Below, piece after piece: positions 42,899-51,530 of a DNA stretch of 64,000 nt; position 1 is the stretch's first letter; each line of letters starts with the position of its first letter. Source of the DNA: Streptomyces hawaiiensis (GTDB taxonomy: Bacteria; Actinomycetota; Actinomycetes; Streptomycetales; Streptomycetaceae); NCBI RefSeq assembly GCF_004803895.1, contig NZ_CP021978.1:186001-250000 (forward strand), read 5' to 3'. Under the pieces are notes generated by a model. That model was not told the DNA's origin and did not search any database. It was given only the letters and a program-made list of their open reading frames with translations. The position numbers and the translations under genes are program-made.

Positions 42899-43195
42899 TC
42901 ATTGGCTTGTTGCGGGGTCTTCCGCGGCAGTGATGCGCGCGATCACATGGCGTAGGAATCCGGCCGCCGTGCCGCCGTCGCAGCCGCGGTGGTCGAAGGT
43001 CAGAGACAGGTGAACGACCTTGCGTACCTCCACGCGGCCGTCCACCGCCCAGGGACGGTCGACGAGGCGGCCGAAGCCGAGCATCGCCGTCTGGGGGTGG
43101 TTGAGGATCGGGGTGGCACCGTCGACCCCGAGGGGACCGTAGTTGTTGAGGGTGAAGGTGCCGCCGGCGAGGTGGGCGGCGGGGACCGCGTCACG
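42899..43195 (-). pseudogene. C-terminal end of a 2-oxoacid dehydrogenase E2 (acyltransferase)
   Basis: The minus frame encodes AHLAGGTFTLNNYGPLGVDG, TPILNHPQTAMLGFGRLVDR and LSLTFDHRGCDGGTAAGFLR. FTLNNYG and DHRxxDG are the E2 catalytic-domain hallmarks (His in DHR). It ends normally at 42899. Upstream it is cut and joined to an NRPS fragment on the other strand. Confidence 0.78.
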
Positions 43196-43550
43196 CCGGG
43201 CACTGAACCGGTACGGAAGACTCCTGCCCCTGGAGTCGCGGGCGAGATCTGCGTAGGCGGTGCCGGCGTGGCACTCGGCTACCTGTGCCAGGAGGAACTG
43301 ACGGCCCAGCGGTTCGTACCGGACCCCTTCACCGGCGGCACGATGTACCGCAGCGGCGACCTCGGCCGCCTGCGCCCGGACGGACGCCTCGAACACCTCG
43401 GCCGTATCGACGGCCGGGTCAAGATCCGCGGCTTCCGCGTCGAACTCGACGAGATCCGCTCCGCCCTGCTGGAGGACCCCGACGTGCGCACGGCGGCCGT
43501 CGTCGTACGCCGCGACAACCGCAGCAGCAGGAAGGGCATCCGCCGGGTGC
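43196..43550 (+). pseudogene. NRPS adenylation-domain C-terminal fragment
   Basis: The plus frame reads GVAGEICVGGAGVALGYLCQ, then RFVPDPFTGGTMYRSGDLGR and DGRVKIRGFRVELDEI. These are adenylation core motifs A6 (GEICVGG), A7 (YRSGDL) and A8 (GRxDGRVKIRGFRVEL). There is no A1-A5, thiolation or condensation part, so this is a remnant of a secondary-metabolite gene. The A10 Lys region is missing after residue 110. Confidence 0.8.
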
Positions 43551-43565
43551 CTCATGGGACGTGGC

Positions 43566-44489
43566 TCACGCTGCTTCGGCATTGTCCAGCCGCAGTGCCG
43601 TGCGCAGCCAGTCGTCCGTGGAGCCCGGGGTCGGCTGCGGGCGGCTGCCCGGCGGAGTCAGGACGACGGCGGTGAGGTCCCAGTATCGGTCCAGGCGCGG
43701 CTCGACCGACAGGCGGGCGGCCAGCAAGCGGCGGAACTCGCGTGTGTCGCGGCTGCGGTAGGCGCTCGCGTATGCCGCGACGTAGGCGTCCAGGGACTCG
43801 CCCGGATGCGGGTCGTGTGCGCTGCGCAGGTGTGGGGCCGCGAGTTCGAATGCTTCCATGAGGCCCGCGTACAGCAGGGCGGCGCCGCGGGCCCCTGCTA
43901 CCCGGTGCACCTCCGGTTGGGGCTGCCGACCGTCTGGACAGGAAGCCGTCGTCATCGCGTGCAGCCGGGCGAAGGCGAGTACCTGGGACGGGTGCGGTTC
44001 GTCGGGCGGCTGGGGGACGGCCACCTCCAGAAATGCCGCAGTTGTCTGGCGCGGCATCCGTGGTGGCAGCCAGGTGCGCCAGAACCTGGCCAGTGGTGCG
44101 GTGCTCGGCGGGGTGTTCAGCGCACTGAGCAGCATCAGCCGGCCGGCGCGCTGAGGCGGTGGGCAGTCCCGCACCAGTTGGAGTGCCGCTTCCCGCCAGC
44201 GCAGGACCTTCAGCTCATCGCCGAACTCGCGCAGGCGGCTGTCGAGGGCGCTCTCCAGCGTACGGCCGGCCGCGCCTTCGTCCTCGAGGATGCGGCGTAC
44301 CTCGGGCAGGGGCAGGTCAAGGGTGCGCAGGGAGCGGATCAGCTGCAGTCGCTCCAGTGCTGGAGGGCCGTAGCGGCGATGTCCGCCACTGCTGCGGGCG
44401 GCTTCGGGAAGCAGGCCTTGGTTCGAGTAGAAGCGGACGGTCTTCACGGTGGCACCGGCGCGCTCGGCGAGCTCCCCGATGCTCCACAA
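43566..44489 (-). CDS. MerR-family transcriptional regulator
   Basis: 307 residues with TTG start. The N-terminal MerR winged helix reads SIGELAERAGATVKTVRFYS followed by RYGPPALERLQLIRSLRTLD. The long C-terminal half has no cysteine cluster and is helical, suiting a small-molecule ligand. It is divergent from the double hydrolase gene. Between them lies a MerR-type promoter with 19-bp spacer and centred dyad, so this protein very likely activates the hydrolase by twisting that promoter. Confidence 0.9.
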   Translation of the reverse strand: MWSIGELAERAGATVKTVRFYSNQGLLPEAARSSGGHRRYGPPALERLQLIRSLRTLDLPLPEVRRILEDEGAAGRTLESALDSRLREFGDELKVLRWREAALQLVRDCPPPQRAGRLMLLSALNTPPSTAPLARFWRTWLPPRMPRQTTAAFLEVAVPQPPDEPHPSQVLAFARLHAMTTASCPDGRQPQPEVHRVAGARGAALLYAGLMEAFELAAPHLRSAHDPHPGESLDAYVAAYASAYRSRDTREFRRLLAARLSVEPRLDRYWDLTAVVLTPPGSRPQPTPGSTDDWLRTALRLDNAEAA

Positions 44490-44510
44490 CAGCTCGTGCG
44501 AAGTGGACAG

Positions 44511-44541
44511 TTGAACCTCCCTTAAGGGGAGTTCCTACGGT
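44511..44541 (+). promoter_or_regulatory. MerR-type promoter with 19-bp spacer
   Basis: TTGAAC (-35) at 44511-44516 and TACGGT (-10) at 44536-44541 are 19 nt apart. The spacer holds the dyad CTCCCTTAAGGGGAG (44517-44531). This is the classic layout of promoters activated by MerR proteins. The downstream hydrolase starts 95 nt further. Confidence 0.72.
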
Positions 44542-44635
44542 ACCGGTGCGCGGGCCGGGCATAGGCCGTGGTCCGCGGACGAAATGGCGTACGCGACCGG
44601 GCGCGGCGCCATGTGACGACCCCGGGGAGGGATTT

Positions 44636-46159
44636 GTGCACGTGTTCATCATGGTGGCGGGTGTGTTCACCGGAGCCCATGTCTGGCAGGAGACGGTCGC
44701 GCGGCTTGTCGCGGCGGGCAGCTCGGCACACGCGGTCCCGCTGACGGGCGTCGACCCGTCCCGGCCCGCCACGCCGACGCACGTCGGTCTGGAAACCCAC
44801 ATCGAGGATGTGATCGCGGCGATCGACGCGGTGGACGTGACGTCCGGGCAGGAGATCGTACTCGTTGGGCACGACTACGGGATCCACCCGGTGCTCGGCG
44901 CCGCTGACCGGCGGGCAGAGCGCGTCGCACGCGTCGTGTACCTGGACTGCGGGATGCCGCAGAACGGTGTTCCGGCGCTGGTCGCCGTACCGGACCAGGC
45001 GCTGCGCGCGCAGCTAACCGAACACGCCGAGGCAGGCGAGCGCGAGGGCGTGCTGGCGCCACCGGCCCCTGACGAGTGGGAGCGCTGGGGTAGCACTGCC
45101 GGCGTCGGCGAGGCGGCCCTGGAGCGGCTGACCGCCCTGGCGACGCCTCAGCCGCTGGGCACCCTGCTTCAGCCGCTGCGGCTGACCGGAGCGGTGGCCG
45201 CGGTTCCAATCACCGGCGTGCTGTGCGCCCGGAACGGCGCCAGTATCGACCTGGTGCAGAGGCTTGTCGACTTCGGCGACCCCGCGCTGGCCGTCCTGAC
45301 CGAACCTCAGGTCACCTTCTTCGAGCTTCCCACCGGGCACTGGCCGATGCTGTCCTGCCCCGCCGCACTGACTGACGTCCTGCTGCGGGCCGCGGCCGGT
45401 GACGGGCACCGCCTGCGGCCGGTCGGCGACGATGCGCCGGTGCCTGCCCACCTGCGCCCGTTCCCGGTGGACGTGCCCGAGCTGCCTCGCGACCGCCAAG
45501 GTCATGTCGATCTGTACGTCCCCGACGGCGAGGGACCGCGACCGGCCGTGGTCTTCGTCCACGGCGGGCCGGTGCCCGCCGGAGCGCGGCCACGTCCACG
45601 TGAGTGGCCGACCCTGGTGGGCTATGCCCGCCTGGCCGCCGCCGAGGGCATGGTCGGCGCGACCCTCGACCACAGCCTCCACGACGTCGCGGACTACGAA
45701 CGTGCCGCCGCGGACATCGCCGCCGCCGTGGAACTGGTGCGGGCCGATGCCCGGGTGGACGCCGACCGGATCGCGCTGTGGTTCTTCTCCGGCGGTGGCC
45801 TCCTCACCACGGACTGGCTGACACAGCCCCCCGCCTGGCTGCGCTGCCTGGCCGCCTCCTACCCCGTCCTGGCCCCCCTTCCCGCCTGGGGCTTGGTCGG
45901 CAGCCGCTTCCAACCCGCCAGGGCGGTCGAGCAGGCAGGGGCCCTGCCCGTCGTCCTCCTCCGCGCAGGGCGAGAGACACCCGAGATCGCCGCGACCGTC
46001 GCTGCGTTCGTGACCGCGGCCAACGACTGTGCGGCGCGACTCGAAGTGGTCGACGTCCCTGACGGCCACCATGGGTTCGAAACCCTCGACGCACCGGAGG
46101 AGACGGTCCCGGCGCTGCACCATGCGATGCGCTCGGTGGTCACCCACCTGACCAGCTGA
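44636..46159 (+). CDS. Fusion of two alpha/beta hydrolase domains
   Basis: GTG 44636 (GGGAGG upstream) gives 507 residues. Domain 1 (about 1-235) starts VFIMVAGVFTGAHVWQE and has the elbow GHDYGIHP, where the usual Ser is Asp. Catalytic His is in TGHWPML. Domain 2 (about 255-507) reads RPAVVFVHGGPVP, elbow LWFFSGGGLL (Ser) and HHGFE with the catalytic His. It resembles a dienelactone- or acyl-hydrolase. Two different nucleophiles in one chain may carry out successive cleavages. Controlled by the divergent MerR. Confidence 0.85.
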   Translation: MHVFIMVAGVFTGAHVWQETVARLVAAGSSAHAVPLTGVDPSRPATPTHVGLETHIEDVIAAIDAVDVTSGQEIVLVGHDYGIHPVLGAADRRAERVARVVYLDCGMPQNGVPALVAVPDQALRAQLTEHAEAGEREGVLAPPAPDEWERWGSTAGVGEAALERLTALATPQPLGTLLQPLRLTGAVAAVPITGVLCARNGASIDLVQRLVDFGDPALAVLTEPQVTFFELPTGHWPMLSCPAALTDVLLRAAAGDGHRLRPVGDDAPVPAHLRPFPVDVPELPRDRQGHVDLYVPDGEGPRPAVVFVHGGPVPAGARPRPREWPTLVGYARLAAAEGMVGATLDHSLHDVADYERAAADIAAAVELVRADARVDADRIALWFFSGGGLLTTDWLTQPPAWLRCLAASYPVLAPLPAWGLVGSRFQPARAVEQAGALPVVLLRAGRETPEIAATVAAFVTAANDCAARLEVVDVPDGHHGFETLDAPEETVPALHHAMRSVVTHLTS

Positions 46160-46189
46160 CGGCGCCGGCCACAGCGACGCGTCCGCAGC

Positions 46190-46634
46190 CGGCCCGGGCG
46201 CGCACTTTGCGGTGTATCTCGGCGGCCTGTTCGCCGTCCTCTCCCCCGCCAAGGCGCTCCTTTTCCTCGCCGTCCACCAGGGCTTGTTCGGGATCTACCT
46301 GGGTTCGGTGTTCGCGCCCAACCACAAGGGCATGCCGATGATCGAGGAGGGGACCCGGCTGGACTTCCTGCGCCGCCAGGTCCTCACCTCGCGCAACGTC
46401 CGGGGCGGCGTACTGGTCGACGCCTTCATGGACGGGCTCAACTACCAGATCGAACACCACCTCTTCCCCAGTATGCCCACGCCTGCCCTCACCAGGGCGC
46501 AAATCATCACCGAGCGGTACTGCGCGGAGCTGGGCATCCCGTACCACCGGACCGGACTGATCGCCTCGCACCGGGAAGCGCTGCGCCACCTCAGGAGCGT
46601 CGGCGAGCCGCTGCGCTCCCCGGCCGAGGACTGA
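46190..46634 (+). pseudogene. Fatty acid desaturase, C-terminal part only
   Basis: The frame reads YLGGLFAVLSPAKALLFLAV, then FLRRQVLTSRNVRG and DGLNYQIEHHLFPSMPTPAL. The third histidine box (QIEHHLFP) and a membrane span are kept, the first two boxes are absent, so it cannot be active. It starts right after the hydrolase stop without its own ribosome binding site. Confidence 0.78.
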
Positions 46635-46985
46635 CCCGGCGGGCAGCCCGGCTGCGAACAGACGGCCTCACGACAAAAGGGTCCGCGGCATCCACCACAT
46701 CGCGCAGGTCGAGGAACTTGAAGCCGGTCGCGGTGCGCGTGCCGCCCTCTCCGTCGGGGACCTCAGGGGTGTCGTGACCGTCCTGGACGACCAGCAGGCC
46801 GTCCGGGAAGCGGCTGCCGAGCGGTGCGTTCAGTACAGCAGCGCCGTCGCCTCCTCCGACCCGTCGAGGGTCGCCGAGGCCGCGCCGACGCGGAATCCGC
46901 CCTCGTACTCGTCGCCCTCGCTCACCTCACGGTCGTACAGGGCGAAGGTGTCGTCGCCCTGGCTGGAGGGGAAGAGGGCTCTGAC
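46625..46985 (-). pseudogene. Phytase C-terminal fragment
   Basis: The minus strand encodes FALYDREVSEGDEYEGGFRV and DGSEEATALLY, then in the next frame LNAPLGSRFPDGLLVVQDGH with GFKFLDLRDVVDAADPF. This is the end of secreted beta-propeller-like phytases (GAFPDGLLVAQDG...NFKYV). One frameshift at about 46835 and loss of the N-terminal part. Confidence 0.6.
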
Positions 46986-47195
46986 GGGGAGTGGGCATCG
47001 GACGCGTCCGCCCGGCGCGACATGCACGGCGGACGACCTGGGCGCGGCCGTGGTGCGCGGTGGACTTCGACGCCGGGTGGGCGCCGGGAGCGCACGCGCC
47101 CGGCGTCCACGCCGTAGCGGGCTCCTCTGACGTGCCGGGTCGCCCGGTGCACAGCGGGGCACCCCGGCCTCTTCCGGTTGCGTAATATGCTCCCC

Positions 47196-47678
47196 ATGAA
47201 GTCGAGTATTACGTCCGCGCGTGGTGAGATCGTCATACGACGGGCCGTCGCCCGGGACGCCAAGCGGCTCACGCGACTCGTGCGCGGCTCGCGCGCCTAC
47301 GAGGGCCAGTACGCGGCGATGGTCGCGGACTACCGCGTCGGGCCCGACTACATCGAAACTCATCGGGTCTTCGTGGCCGTCGACGCCGATGACAGCGCGG
47401 GCCGGGTGCTCGGTTTCTACGCGCTGATCCTCGTGCCGGCGGAGCTGGACCTGCTCTTCGTCGAGGACGGGAGGCAGGGCCGTGGCATCGGGCGGCTGCT
47501 CGTCGAGCACATGAGGTCCGAGGCTCGCGCGGCGGGGCTGGACCGGGTCCGGGTGGTGTCGCATCCCCCCGCGGAGGGCTTTTACCGCAGCGTGGGCGCG
47601 CTGCTCACCGGGACCGCCTCCGCGAATCCGCCCGCGGTGGCCTGGGACCGGCCCGAGCTGGAGTTCTTGATCCCGTAA
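47196..47678 (+). CDS. GNAT-family N-acetyltransferase
   Basis: About 160 residues from ATG 47196 (ATG 47187 is also possible). EIVIRRAVARDAKRL starts the fold. Acetyl-CoA loop region DLLFVEDGRQGRGIGRLLVEH (Q/RxxGxG/A form QGRGIG) and FYRSVGA near the end are the usual GNAT motifs. Substrate unknown. Single gene between remnants. Confidence 0.87.
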   Translation: MKSSITSARGEIVIRRAVARDAKRLTRLVRGSRAYEGQYAAMVADYRVGPDYIETHRVFVAVDADDSAGRVLGFYALILVPAELDLLFVEDGRQGRGIGRLLVEHMRSEARAAGLDRVRVVSHPPAEGFYRSVGALLTGTASANPPAVAWDRPELEFLIP

Positions 47679-48186
47679 GTGCCGACCATCCTGTGAGTGC
47701 CGAACCGAGCTCCTTGCGTGGATGCGAGCTGACCCTCACGACACTGACGCGACCGGACCATGTACCACCGACCGCCACGAGACTGCGAATACCGCCCGAG
47801 CGGTGAGCGGTCCAAGACGAGCCACGCGGCGCCCGCCACCGGCCTTGCGGCCCCGCCATGGCATGGGGCACGGTGGTCATCAGCCACAGCGGGGTCCGGT
47901 CCGCGTAGCCCGGTGCGCACTCGGACTCGGCGCCCCTGCGGGCGCTCAGCTCCTGCAGCCGGTCCGGGAACTGGAACTCGGCATCGACGGTGGGGCCGAG
48001 CCCAGGAGCCGGGTCGGTGTGCCAGGCGGCCCTGCTGCTCGGAGATCTTGACGGGTTGCTGGGCGACCGGGCGGTCCAGGCGTATCAGCGCGATGACGTC
48101 CTTGCTGGAACCCGTACTCACCATCAGTCCCCTCAACATACGGTGCCCTCACCCAACAGGCATGCACGGCGCGGTCTGTTGCATCC
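47679..48186. other. Intergenic region, possible minus-strand remnant
   Basis: Minus-strand fragments FQFPDRLQELSARRGAESEC and YADRTPLWLMTTVPHAMAGP around 47985-47860 read as protein in one frame. No start, end or known motif can be tied to them. Confidence 0.3.
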
Positions 48187-49071
48187 TCAGCGCGCGGCCC
48201 GGTCTGCTGCTTCTCGGGTGATGTCGGCGTAGAGACGGAAAAGGGTCGGCCGGGCTTCGCCGTGGTCACGCTCGGGCAGGGCCGCCCAGCACCGGGCGAT
48301 GAGCTCCCGGGCCTGGGTACCGGGCCAGGGCTGGGGCAGGAGCTGAGGCGGCAGCAGTGGGTCGGGCTCCATAGCACGGGTGAGTTCGGCCGCCAGCTCG
48401 ACAGCGATGGTGAGCAGGACGGACGGGGAGAGTTCGGCGGAGCCGGTGAGCCGGTCGAGGCGGGGTCGGGCGATGCGGCTGAGGCGGTGGTAGCGGTCGG
48501 CGATCTCCTGCAGGGGCCACAGGCGTCGGGCGAGTTCGGCAGGCTCCTGGGCGTCGCCCCTGCGTAGATCCGTCGTGCTGAGGAGGGTGAGCGCACTGTG
48601 GGCGCCCAGGCGGTGCGCCGCCTCTTCGACGTACGGTTCCCAGGCGTTGGCACAGACGTACAGTCCGCCCTGGAGCGGGGCGCCCCCGAGGTGGACGAGC
48701 GTCTCGCGCAGGGCGTCCCGGGTCGTGCGCGCCGACTCGGGCACGGCGAAGGCCGCCAGGTGCCAGACGCCGTCCCAGGGAGCCAGCCCGGCATCCTGGC
48801 GGAATGCCAGCCGCAGGAAGTCCGCGTTGGGGGCCAGGGCTTGTGTGGTGTCGTCGCTGGCGTGCAGCACTGCTTTGCGCCCGCGGCCTTGGGAGGTGAA
48901 CCGGCTCTCGGCCACGAGGCGTTTGACGCACAGCCGTACCTGCTGGTCGCTCATGCCGAGGGTCGCAGCGACGGTGTACAGCTCGTTCGCGCTGACCGTG
49001 CCGTCCTCCCGGATCAGCGCGTGGACGAGCATGCGGGTGGGGATCTCGACGTGGTCGGTCACGGTGCGCAC
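48187..49071 (-). CDS. PaaX-family transcriptional regulator
   Basis: 294 residues. N-terminal winged HTH (TRMLVHALIREDGTVSANEL, MSDQQVRLCVKRLVAESRF) followed by the PaaX central and C-terminal regions (WDGVWHLAAFAVPESAR, LGGAPLQGGLYVCANAW, EIADRYHRLSRIARPRLDRL). PaaX-type proteins repress catabolic genes, classically those for phenylacetate, and respond to a CoA thioester. Start overlaps the upstream GNAT gene by 13 nt. A dyad in the divergent promoter region is a candidate target. Confidence 0.88.
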   Translation of the reverse strand: MRTVTDHVEIPTRMLVHALIREDGTVSANELYTVAATLGMSDQQVRLCVKRLVAESRFTSQGRGRKAVLHASDDTTQALAPNADFLRLAFRQDAGLAPWDGVWHLAAFAVPESARTTRDALRETLVHLGGAPLQGGLYVCANAWEPYVEEAAHRLGAHSALTLLSTTDLRRGDAQEPAELARRLWPLQEIADRYHRLSRIARPRLDRLTGSAELSPSVLLTIAVELAAELTRAMEPDPLLPPQLLPQPWPGTQARELIARCWAALPERDHGEARPTLFRLYADITREAADRAAR

Positions 49072-49703
49072 AGACCTCTCGGCTCGTCCGCCTCGACGGG
49101 GCGGTGCATGGTGGTCACCGCGCCGAACCCCAGCAACCCTCGGAGACAGGGCGTGCGCTCGGTCCGTACGGCCGTGAAGCCGCGTCGCTCGTACAGGGCT
49201 CTGGCCCGCGGATTGGTGTCGATCACGTCCAGTCTGATCTCCCGGCGGCCATGCTCCGCCGCGACGGCTGCCACTTCCTCGATGAGCAGGCTTCCGATCC
49301 CGCGGCCGCGCGCGTCCGGGTCTACGGCGATGCCGTCCATGACGAGCTGCCCGGGGGCCGGCCGGCGTTCGAACAGGGCGAGGAGCAGGAGACGGCGCAG
49401 ACCTCCCAGGTATCCGTACACGCGCAGCACGGCGGAGGCCGTGCCCCCGGTGAGGGCCCGCCCGCCGAGTTGATAGCCGGCGAGGCCGACGAGCCGCCCT
49501 TCGAAGCTGGCGCAGACCGCGCGATCGGCGTTCAGATGCGCGGCGATGAAGGGCACCGCCTTGCCCGGCGGGTTCAGCGCAGGACCGAGTTTGCGGCCGA
49601 AGGCGTCCCAGTACAGCTCGGCCGCCCGCAGCTCGGCTCCCTCCGGAACGCCGCGCTGAACCTTCACCGGCCCGGTCCTGGAGCCGGTCTCATCCAGTCC
49701 CAT
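49059..49703 (-). CDS. GNAT-family N-acetyltransferase, operon partner of PaaX-like regulator
   Basis: 214 residues from ATG 49703 (GGGAGGGACGGC upstream). Acetyl-CoA motif ELVMDGIAVDPDARGRGIGS LLIEEV (RGRGIGS) and YERRGFTAV at the end are typical. The N-terminal region AELYWDAFGRKLGPAL is found in a GNAT subgroup with acyl-CoA binding. The stop overlaps the paaX-like start. It faces the rightward membrane hydrolase, with 114 nt between starts. Confidence 0.88.
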   Translation of the reverse strand: MGLDETGSRTGPVKVQRGVPEGAELRAAELYWDAFGRKLGPALNPPGKAVPFIAAHLNADRAVCASFEGRLVGLAGYQLGGRALTGGTASAVLRVYGYLGGLRRLLLLALFERRPAPGQLVMDGIAVDPDARGRGIGSLLIEEVAAVAAEHGRREIRLDVIDTNPRARALYERRGFTAVRTERTPCLRGLLGFGAVTTMHRPVEADEPRGLCAP

Positions 49704-49741
49704 GCCGTCCCTCCCATCGCCTCGAAAACCGAAACCCAAAT

Positions 49742-49777
49742 CTATCAGACTTCCAACGATCGTTCCCGCGATGATAG
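49742..49777. promoter_or_regulatory. Candidate operator between GNAT/PaaX operon and hydrolase gene
   Basis: CTATCA at 49742-49747 and TGATAG at 49772-49777 form an inverted pair 24 nt apart. Between them lies the 10-bp dyad AACGATCGTT (49755-49764). The position lies between divergent promoters. The likely binder is the PaaX-like protein, an inference. Confidence 0.5.
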
Positions 49778-49817
49778 TTTCAAACTCCTGTGCAAACCGA
49801 ACAGAGGCGGCCGTCCC

Positions 49818-50882
49818 ATGTGTCCGAAGACCCAGCCCCGACGGCGCGGGCTCCGCATCACCGCGTGGTCCCTCGTCACCGTCCTGGTCGTGGCCGCCGG
49901 TCTCGTCGGTGTGGTGCTGTGGCAGAACTCCTACGACATGGACGAGCAGCGGGTCACGATCCGCCACGGCGGCCACACCCTCAACGCCGTACTGGCCACC
50001 CCCAAGGACCGCCGCCGGCAGCACGGCCTGGTCGTGTACGTCCACGGCGACGGCCCCATCGACGCCACCCACGACGACGGGTACAAGCCCATCTGGGAAG
50101 CGAACGCCAAGGCCGGCTACGCCTCTCTGTCCTGGGACAAGCCCGGCGTCGCCGGCGCACCGGGCAACTGGCTCGACCAGTCCATGGACGACCGGGCCGC
50201 CGAGGCGGCCGCCGCAATCACCTGGGCCCGCTCCCGCCCGGACATCGACGCCGACCGAATCGGGCTCTGGGGCGCCAGCCAGGCGGGCTGGGTCCTGCCA
50301 AAGATCGCAGCCAGGACCCCGGTGAGTTTCGTCATCGCCGTCTCACCGGCGATCAACTGGCTCCAGCAGGGCCGCCACCATCTCCTCGCCGAACTGCGCG
50401 CCGACGGCGCATCGGCGGCCCGCACCAAGGCCGCGATCGCCAAGAGCGACACCACCCGCCGACTGCTCGCACGGCAAGCGACCTTCGAGGAGTACGTGAA
50501 GGCCACGGGCGGCGACACGGACGGCATGACCGCCGCCCGCTGGGGCTTCATCTCCAAGAACTACACCGCGGACGCCACACGAGACCTGCGCGCCCTGCGC
50601 GGCATCCCGGTGCTGCTGACCCTCGCCGGCCATGACATCAACGTGGACACCGCCGACACGGAGCGCGTCTACCGCAAGGTACTGGACCCAGGCAGTGCGT
50701 TGACGGTCAAACGCTATCCGCAGGCGTCCCATTCACTGCTCAAGCAGTCCGTCGAGCAGTCGGGCGTCAAGACCACGCTCACCGCCCTCTTCTCCCCCCG
50801 CTCACTCTTCGTGAACGGCTTCCTGGACGACCAGCGACAGTTCCTGAAGGATCTCGGCCGAGGCGGCAACGCCACACCATGA
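49818..50882 (+). CDS. Membrane-anchored alpha/beta hydrolase (dipeptidyl-peptidase-like)
   Basis: 354 residues from ATG 49818 (GAGGCGG upstream). A basic N-terminus and one span (AWSLVTVLVVAAGLVGVVLW) anchor it. The outside domain is an alpha/beta hydrolase with VVYVHGDGPID, the elbow LWGASQAGWV (Ser in GASQA), LTLAGHDINVD (acid Asp) and QASHSLLKQ (His). Resembles X-Pro/acyl-peptide hydrolase types. Cell-surface hydrolysis is likely, substrate unknown. Divergent from the GNAT/PaaX operon and possibly PaaX-controlled. Confidence 0.87.
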   Translation: MCPKTQPRRRGLRITAWSLVTVLVVAAGLVGVVLWQNSYDMDEQRVTIRHGGHTLNAVLATPKDRRRQHGLVVYVHGDGPIDATHDDGYKPIWEANAKAGYASLSWDKPGVAGAPGNWLDQSMDDRAAEAAAAITWARSRPDIDADRIGLWGASQAGWVLPKIAARTPVSFVIAVSPAINWLQQGRHHLLAELRADGASAARTKAAIAKSDTTRRLLARQATFEEYVKATGGDTDGMTAARWGFISKNYTADATRDLRALRGIPVLLTLAGHDINVDTADTERVYRKVLDPGSALTVKRYPQASHSLLKQSVEQSGVKTTLTALFSPRSLFVNGFLDDQRQFLKDLGRGGNATP

Positions 50883-51530
50883 CGCCCCATCTCGTCGCCT
50901 TCGTCCGGGCCAGAGCCCGCCTCGAACGCGGCCGGCTCGTCGAGCGCTCCGAGGCGGTCGCGGCGTGAGCCCCCTCGCGGCCCAGGTCATCAGCACCCCG
51001 CGGCTGGACCCGCTGCCGCTGCACCTCGAGCATGGCGATTCAGCCTCACCACCGACGCCCCAGGCGCGAGCGTCGGCCCCTTGCTGGATCACAGCGAGTG
51101 GCGGATGGACGCACAGGAGGTGAAACTGGAGCTGCTGGCGGAGAAGCCACTGATCGCCCAGGCGCCAGCCGGCATGCGGCGGCCAACCGCTGCGCCGCAC
51201 CATCCAGACGGAACTCGACAACCGCATGGCCGGCCTCCTGCTGGACGGCGGGGCCGGCCCCGGCGACATGTTCGCCACCGCCACGCTACGACTTTCCGCG
51301 CTGCGCCGTCCGCGACGCCACCGCTGGCCGGCCGCCTCAGCCAGGAAAGCCCCGTGACCGGCCAGCCCCTCTCGTTGCCGGGATCGCGCGGGGCACCGGA
51401 GGCACCGCAGGCAACGCAGGCACCGGGGCGACTCGAAGCGCACGCTGGGGGAACCTGAAGGGAAGCCCTGCCGCACGAGGGGAGGCCGGGTGCCCGGACG
51501 CCCGGCTCCCTCACCGGAAGAGAGACCACG
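50883..51530. other. Remnant-bearing intergenic region
   Basis: It begins with a 30-codon frame (MTPHLVAFVRARARLERG, 50879-50968) that looks like the end of a lost gene, then ISTPRLDPLPLHLEHGD (about 50985), the start of a GNAT protein, then a Clp stump (separate entry). No complete gene. Confidence 0.35.
51090..51290 (+). pseudogene. Clp-ATPase C-terminal fragment
   Basis: In two frames the region reads WRMDAQEVKLELLAEKPLIA and QPLRRTIQTELDNRMAGLLL then DGGAGPGDMF. RPLRRTIQxELDN..ASLLL is the conserved D2-small end of ClpC/ClpB ATPases. A shift and missing parts make it inactive. Confidence 0.55.

Noticed and set aside
44159..44635. Extension of the double hydrolase upstream by 159 codons
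   Set aside because: Would cross the MerR promoter and the antisense of the MerR gene. GTG 44636 with GGGAGG fits.
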